This document shows positions 4,906 to 8,727 of a stretch of 8,727 bases of DNA, piece after piece (position 1 is the stretch's first letter; every line of letters starts with the position of its first letter). Under the pieces are notes generated by a model, which was not told where the DNA came from, ran no database searches, and saw nothing but the letters and a program-made list of their open reading frames with translations. Both the position numbers and the translations under genes were made by a program. Where the stretch lies: contig JAJRPH010000110.1 in NCBI GenBank assembly GCA_024280875.1, positions 1-8,727 on the forward strand. Reading direction: 5' to 3'. The DNA is from Deltaproteobacteria bacterium. GTDB lineage: Bacteria > Desulfobacterota > Desulfobacteria > Desulfobacterales > Desulfosalsimonadaceae.

Positions 4906-6492
4906 TCAAATTTTTTCCTTTCTGCCGGTCAGCCCATTCCAGAGCATTCCCATAACGCCCATCCCGGATTGATATTCTTTTCCGCCTAAAAATAACTTTT
5001 CCACCTTTAATGAACGAAGATCTTTGGGATTCATACTCAATGGGTCCTGATTCAGGATCACCATATCCGCAATTTTCCCTTTTTCAAGACTTCCACGGTC
5101 CTTTTCATCAAAGGAGGTCCAGGCTACTTCATAAGTATACATCTTAAGCGCATCAACAATAGAAACAGACTGGTCCGGATCATAGGGATGATTACAGGCC
5201 CCGTAGATTCCTTCTATGGGATCAGGATATGTTACCGGCGCATCTGACCCGCCGCTGACATGAATTCCGGCATTTAAAAGCGATTTTATTGGAGAGCCTG
5301 TTTTAACACGGGCCCCCAGGATTTCCTCCAGGTATGACATCGGTTCCAGAGGGCTGATCAGAAATGAAGGCTGAAGGGTAATCCCGATGCCAAGGTCAGC
5401 GATTTTTTTCATATCTTCTTCAGGGATAATACACGCATGAATAATCGTATGCCGGTGGTCTTTTCTGGGATAATCCAGCAATGCGGCTTCAATTGCCTTT
5501 ACTGCCCTGGAAACCGCCGCATCACCGATGGCATGCATTTCAATTTGCAGGCCTTCGCGATTCGCTTTTTTGGCAAATTCAATGACTTCTTCTTCTTCCT
5601 GAAAGAAAATGCCTTTATTTTCCGGATCATTACTGTACGGTTCATGCAAAGCAGCATCACAGGCGCCAAAACAACCATCAAGGGCCGTGGCAAAACATCC
5701 GCCGATTCGAGGCAATTTTCGTTTTAAAACTTTCTCCACTTCCATGGTCTGGAAAAACAGCCGTGTCTGAAACAGGCTTTTCTTTGTAACCGCACGTGAA
5801 ATCAGGCTCATAAGTGTAATGTCAAGGTCTTTGGGAAATCCGATGCCTTCGGTTGCGTGGATCAGGCCGACTCCTTTTTCCGCCAGCAGATCAAACCCTT
5901 TTATGATGCTGTTTACAAGATCCAGCGGGGGAACCAGTGATGAAGCGAAATCCATGCCTTCCAGATACGCTTCGTTAAATAAATGCCCTTTATCTGCTTC
6001 AAACCCGCGCATGCTTTTAACATTATCGGGAAATTTCTCCATCATTTTGGTGTTAAAAACCGCTGAGTGGCCATCATAGCAAACAAGAATCATGGGAACA
6101 TCTGAGCACACTTCATCAAGTTCACTTCGGCAGATTAATCGTTTTTCCTTTACACAGTGTTTGGATACCCCAAAGGCGACCACCGCTTTCTTTTTTTTCC
6201 TTTCAGCCATTTCTTTTTGAATGATCTGCTGAATTTCGCTGATGTCTTTTGCTTTTCTCACATCAAAATAGGCAACAGCGATCAATGCCCAGCTTGAGAA
6301 ATGTAAATGACCATCTCCAAAAGACGGTAGCAATACGCGATTGCCCAGTTCTACAATAGAATTATCAGCGTTTGAATACTCCGTCGGCAGAGAACCCCCC
6401 AAATAAACAATCCGTCCCTGGTCTTCAACCAGATAAGCATAGACATTGTTAGCTTTATCCAAAGAGATAATTTTTCCGTGATAAATTTGCAT
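4906..6492 (-). CDS. Amidohydrolase family 3 (YtcJ-like) metal-dependent hydrolase
   Basis: A 528-residue cytoplasmic enzyme (no signal peptide) of the amidohydrolase superfamily, YtcJ/amidohydrolase-3 type. These hydrolyse amide or related C-N bonds, and the substrate cannot be told from sequence. Layout: small N-terminal beta domain (1-55), then the TIM barrel with the metal-binding GDGHLHFSSW (H62, H64), EMHAIGDAAVSRAV (about 318-331), HTIIHACII (348-356), and GGSDAPVTYPDPIEGIYGA (414-432) carrying the catalytic aspartate. The C-terminal strand segment GKIADMVILNQDPL (472-485) is family-typical. The length is normal and all expected motifs are present, so it looks intact. The start is ATG with AAAGGA some 12 bases upstream, slightly far. 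It is transcribed alone toward the ectoine region and shares no operon with it. The next genes diverge from its 5' side. Confidence 0.9.
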   Translation of the reverse strand: MQIYHGKIISLDKANNVYAYLVEDQGRIVYLGGSLPTEYSNADNSIVELGNRVLLPSFGDGHLHFSSWALIAVAYFDVRKAKDISEIQQIIQKEMAERKKKKAVVAFGVSKHCVKEKRLICRSELDEVCSDVPMILVCYDGHSAVFNTKMMEKFPDNVKSMRGFEADKGHLFNEAYLEGMDFASSLVPPLDLVNSIIKGFDLLAEKGVGLIHATEGIGFPKDLDITLMSLISRAVTKKSLFQTRLFFQTMEVEKVLKRKLPRIGGCFATALDGCFGACDAALHEPYSNDPENKGIFFQEEEEVIEFAKKANREGLQIEMHAIGDAAVSRAVKAIEAALLDYPRKDHRHTIIHACIIPEEDMKKIADLGIGITLQPSFLISPLEPMSYLEEILGARVKTGSPIKSLLNAGIHVSGGSDAPVTYPDPIEGIYGACNHPYDPDQSVSIVDALKMYTYEVAWTSFDEKDRGSLEKGKIADMVILNQDPLSMNPKDLRSLKVEKLFLGGKEYQSGMGVMGMLWNGLTGRKEKI

Positions 6493-6870
6493 AATTCTAA
6501 TCCATCCTTTAAATTCTCTGGTTATTCAAATTGAACAAAACATTTCAAACGAAAATTGCATAAAAATATTTGTATATTAAGCATGAATCGACTTTGGGGT
6601 CAACTCTGGAAATCGCCTGGATTTTACAGGATAAGGTTTCAAAGTTTTCCTCCTATGTGGCGCGATAAAAGCAGGCATTCGAAAAATATAGGCAGGTAAC
6701 AGGAAAAATGGTCAAGTAGGAAGACATCTCCCGATGATAAATTGTCAGCTAAAAACAATACAATGGAAGATTAACCGTTTGACATCAGAAAAATAAACCA
6801 ATAGAGATATTTTTATTAAAATAAAATCATTTTCACAAAGGGAGTTCAAATCAGGGTATGTTTTACAAGT
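6493..6870. other. Divergent intergenic region (378 bp)
   Basis: Lies between the leftward amidohydrolase and the rightward DUF2284 gene and should hold both promoters. TTCAAATTGAA (6525-6535) is an 11-bp palindrome about 35 bases before the amidohydrolase start and contains part of the TATTCAA motif seen upstream of the ectoine genes, but the resemblance is weak. A 38-codon plus-strand frame (6583-6699) lacks a ribosome binding site and any family resemblance. No terminator or structured RNA was recognised. Confidence 0.45.
6779..6807 (+). promoter_or_regulatory. Possible promoter for the DUF2284-glpX pair
   Basis: A perfect TTGACA (6779-6784) is followed after 17 bases by TAGAGA, a poor -10. 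The position, about 90 bases before the start codon, is reasonable, and this is the best -35 in the region. Confidence 0.3.
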
Positions 6871-7479
6871 ATGAAAAGTAGCAGTCCGGATAAGATTTCG
6901 TATTTGGATCAACTGCTCCAGCTGGCCACTCTATCAGGAGCAAGTCGTGCAGGAATCATATCCGTGGATGATATTTCAGCAGAAGACAATCTTGCAAATC
7001 TATGCATAGAACCCCAATGCAAAGACTACGGCCTGTCTCCCAGTTGCCCGCCCCATGTCTCCGGACCGGCCGGATTCAGAAAATTTTTGAAAAATAAAAA
7101 ACACGCAATAGTCATCCGGATTGATCTTTTTTCATCGATCCTGTTTTCCGATCAACACCGGGAAGTTATGCAACTGCTTCATGAAATTGTTGCCGGAGTG
7201 GAAATAGCTGCCGTGGATATGGGATTTAAAGATTCAAAAGCATTTGCCGGAGGTTCGTGTAAAAAGATTTTTTGTTATGAGCATACCGTATGCCGGGTAA
7301 TTTCGAATAACGGTAAATGCCGGAATCCCCAATCAGCCAGGCCATCCATGTCAGGTTACGGCATCAATGTCTCAAAACTGATGGCAGCTGTCGGATGGTC
7401 TTCAAAAATGAACATGCAAAAAGATAAAACAGATGATGAATCAATGTCCTGGGTTGCAGGATTGATTCTCATCGGCTGA
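6871..7479 (+). CDS. DUF2284 putative metal-binding protein
   Basis: A 202-residue soluble cysteine-rich protein of the DUF2284 family, common in anaerobic bacteria and archaea and of unknown function. Family signatures: NLCIEPQCKDYGLSPSCPPH (44-62), GGSCKKIFC (127-135), a further cysteine at 141, and GKCRNPQSARPSMSGYGINV (149-167). Seven cysteines (45, 50, 59, 130, 135, 141, 150) could hold an iron-sulfur cluster or other metal, as the family name suggests. The start is the first usable ATG. The ribosome binding site is poor: AGGG lies 14 bases upstream, and a 7-codon out-of-frame frame (6858-6881) overlaps the start. glpX begins 25 bp after its stop in the same direction, so co-transcription is likely, but no functional link is known. 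Family assignment is firm; biochemical role unknown. Confidence 0.9.
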   Translation: MKSSSPDKISYLDQLLQLATLSGASRAGIISVDDISAEDNLANLCIEPQCKDYGLSPSCPPHVSGPAGFRKFLKNKKHAIVIRIDLFSSILFSDQHREVMQLLHEIVAGVEIAAVDMGFKDSKAFAGGSCKKIFCYEHTVCRVISNNGKCRNPQSARPSMSGYGINVSKLMAAVGWSSKMNMQKDKTDDESMSWVAGLILIG

Positions 7480-7504
7480 AAATATCAAAATTGGACTTAC
7501 GAAC

Positions 7505-8458
7505 ATGGAATCTATGTATAAAAACCTGGCGTTAAACCTTGTGAGAGTCACCGAATCCGCCGCCCTGTCATCCGGCAGATTCCTGGGCAAAGGGTTGAAA
7601 GAAGCCGGTGACGGTGCTGCGGTGGATGCAATGAGAAACGCGTTTTCAACCATTGATATAAATGGTCGCATTATCATCGGAGAAGGCGAAAAAGATAACG
7701 CCCCCATGCTTTATAACGGCGAAAAAGTGGGAAACGGAAATGGACTAACCCTTGATCTTGCCGTGGACCCGGTGGAAGGGACCAACCTGCTGGCTCTTGG
7801 CCGTCCCAATGCCATTGCCGTGGTCGGAGCCTGCCCGGCCGGAACCATGTATGACCCGGGGCCCAGCTATTATATGGAAAAAATCGTCGGACCGCCGGAA
7901 GCAGCCAATGTCATTGATATCAACGCGCCGGTCAAGGATAATTTAACCCGTATTGCCAAAGCCATAGGCAAATCTGTGGATGAACTGGTCGTGTTTGTAC
8001 TTGAAAAACCCAGGCACCAGCAACTGATTGCGGACATACGAAAAACCGGCGCCTGTATCCAGCTGCATACGGACGGGGATGTGGCGGGCTCATTGATGGC
8101 CGTTAACCCCGAATCTGATGTTGACGTAATGATGGGTACCGGCGGGACACCCGAGGGGGTAATTTCAGCCTGCGCTATCCGGGCTATAGGTGGGCAGATA
8201 TTCGCACGTCTTGATCCCCAGAGTGAGATGGAACGGCAGGCTGTCCAATCTTACGGCACAAATCTCAATGAAATCCTGACCGTGGAAACCCTGATTAAAA
8301 GCAAGGATGTGTTTTTTGCCGCCACCGGCATTTCAGGGGGCTCTTTTCTCTCAGGTGTAAAATATCATGCCAAAGGCGCAATTTCCCATTCCATGATTTT
8401 AAACGGAAGAACCGGCACGGTCAGGTTCATCAAATCTTACCATAACCCGGTTAGCTGA
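7505..8458 (+). CDS. glpX: Fructose-1,6-bisphosphatase class II
   Basis: GlpX-type fructose-1,6-bisphosphatase hydrolyses fructose 1,6-bisphosphate to fructose 6-phosphate in gluconeogenesis, in the cytoplasm with divalent metal. At 317 residues it is close to the usual 320-335. Motifs: GDGAAVDAM with metal-ligand D36, IIIGEGEKD (57-64), DLAVDPVEGT (84-93), HTDGDVAG (188-195), GTGGTPEG (211-218) with E217, and ATGISGG (273-279). These correspond to the metal- and substrate-binding residues of E. coli GlpX. The lithium-sensitive sugar-phosphatase fold is also shared by bifunctional FBPase/SBPase enzymes, so the exact substrate range is open. The first ATG is used; a second ATG three codons on (7514) is an equally plausible start, since the ribosome binding site is weak for both. 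It follows the DUF2284 gene closely. No GC-rich terminator is seen after it. Confidence 0.95.
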   Translation: MESMYKNLALNLVRVTESAALSSGRFLGKGLKEAGDGAAVDAMRNAFSTIDINGRIIIGEGEKDNAPMLYNGEKVGNGNGLTLDLAVDPVEGTNLLALGRPNAIAVVGACPAGTMYDPGPSYYMEKIVGPPEAANVIDINAPVKDNLTRIAKAIGKSVDELVVFVLEKPRHQQLIADIRKTGACIQLHTDGDVAGSLMAVNPESDVDVMMGTGGTPEGVISACAIRAIGGQIFARLDPQSEMERQAVQSYGTNLNEILTVETLIKSKDVFFAATGISGGSFLSGVKYHAKGAISHSMILNGRTGTVRFIKSYHNPVS

Positions 8459-8578
8459 GAATATACCTATTAAAGCTGCTTCATCCCCTGCCAAAGCCCC
8501 CAAAATAATGAAACTCCTGCTGTATAATTATTGACCGCACATGGTTTAACTGCCCTGAATTTCATTTTTTTATAGTTT

Positions 8579-8614
8579 TCTTTATATTAAAAATAGGGTA
8601 TTTTAATATAAAGA
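8579..8614. repeat. AT-rich perfect palindrome, 14-bp arms
   Basis: TCTTTATATTAAAA (8579-8592) and its exact reverse complement (8601-8614) flank an 8-base loop (ATAGGGTA). The stem has only two G/C pairs and no U-tract, so an intrinsic terminator for glpX is doubtful. It sits exactly where the open frame of the acyl-CoA ligase remnant begins and may mark a rearrangement junction or a binding site. Confidence 0.65.
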
Positions 8615-8727
8615 TTACAAAGACAATATCAGCCGGGAGGATATCATAAACCACCTGGCGAAAAAATTTGCCAAATGGCAGCTTCCGGAGGCAGTGGTGT
8701 TCGTAGATGCCATTCCAAAGACCAGTG
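8607..8727 (+). pseudogene. 5'-truncated acyl-CoA synthetase (AMP-binding family), C-terminal part
   Basis: Read in frame from 8607 (after a TAA at 8604-8606) the DNA encodes YKDNISREDIINHLAKKF and then AKWQLPEAVVFVDAIPKTS, running off the window. This is the C-terminal subdomain of fatty-acyl-CoA ligases of the AMP-binding enzyme family, just before the PKTSxGK catalytic-lysine motif, which would lie past the window edge. There is no start codon or ribosome binding site, and the AT-rich DNA upstream shows none of the several hundred residues that should precede this region in any frame. It is therefore a remnant that has lost its 5' end, probably by rearrangement. Family identity is strong from the FAKWQLPEAVVFVD block; the exact acyl substrate is unknown. 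Confidence 0.75.

Noticed and set aside
6583..6699. 38-codon plus-strand frame (MNRLWGQLWKSPGFYRIR...)
   Set aside because: No ribosome binding site or recognisable motif; composition looks random.
6858..6881. 7-codon leader frame overlapping the DUF2284 start
   Set aside because: Too short and without a well-spaced ribosome binding site; mentioned only as a possible cause of weak initiation.
1..8727. CRISPR array, tRNA, rRNA, or phage/defence genes
   Set aside because: No regularly spaced repeats, no tRNA-like cloverleaf or rRNA sequence, and no protein with such motifs was seen.

Overview
The window looks like chromosomal DNA of a marine or otherwise salt-exposed, moderately AT-rich anaerobe, most likely a deltaproteobacterial sulfate reducer of the Desulfobacterales. 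This is inferred from the protein families (ectoine cluster, a cysteine-rich DUF2284 protein typical of anaerobes, class II FBPase, an acyl-CoA ligase C-terminus) and from a palindromic repeat style I associate with that group. It is not a database match.

Left part (1-4640), all read leftward. A complete ectoine operon, ectA-ectB-ectC, is followed by its MarR-type regulator ectR. L-2,4-diaminobutyrate is made by EctB, acetylated by EctA and cyclised by EctC. There is no aspartokinase (ask_ect) and no hydroxylase (ectD). ectB and ectC overlap as TAATG. Just upstream of ectA lies a truncated hemC: it keeps about 180 conserved residues and has lost its C-terminal third, including the cofactor-binding cysteine. 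Its start codon is separated from a good ribosome binding site by a 150-bp hairpin-forming insertion flanked by a 7-bp direct repeat. Further upstream, an AT-rich region holds a near-consensus promoter (TTGACA-16-TATAAA) pointing at hemC' and ectABC. A TATATTG-N4-CAATATA palindrome fills its spacer and related boxes lie nearby, making them candidate EctR operators.

Middle (4640-6870). A large YtcJ-type amidohydrolase reads leftward, between an AT-rich spacer with no convincing gene and a 378-bp spacer from which the next genes diverge.

Right part (6871-8727), read rightward. A DUF2284 putative metal-binding protein is followed 25 bp later by glpX (fructose-1,6-bisphosphatase class II). The window ends in a 5'-truncated acyl-CoA synthetase remnant that begins beside an AT-rich perfect palindrome.

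No rRNA, tRNA, CRISPR array or transposase gene was recognised. The main points for follow-up are the dead or dying hemC inside the ectoine operon, the small mobile repeat that appears to have separated it from its ribosome binding site, and the clustered operator-like boxes upstream.
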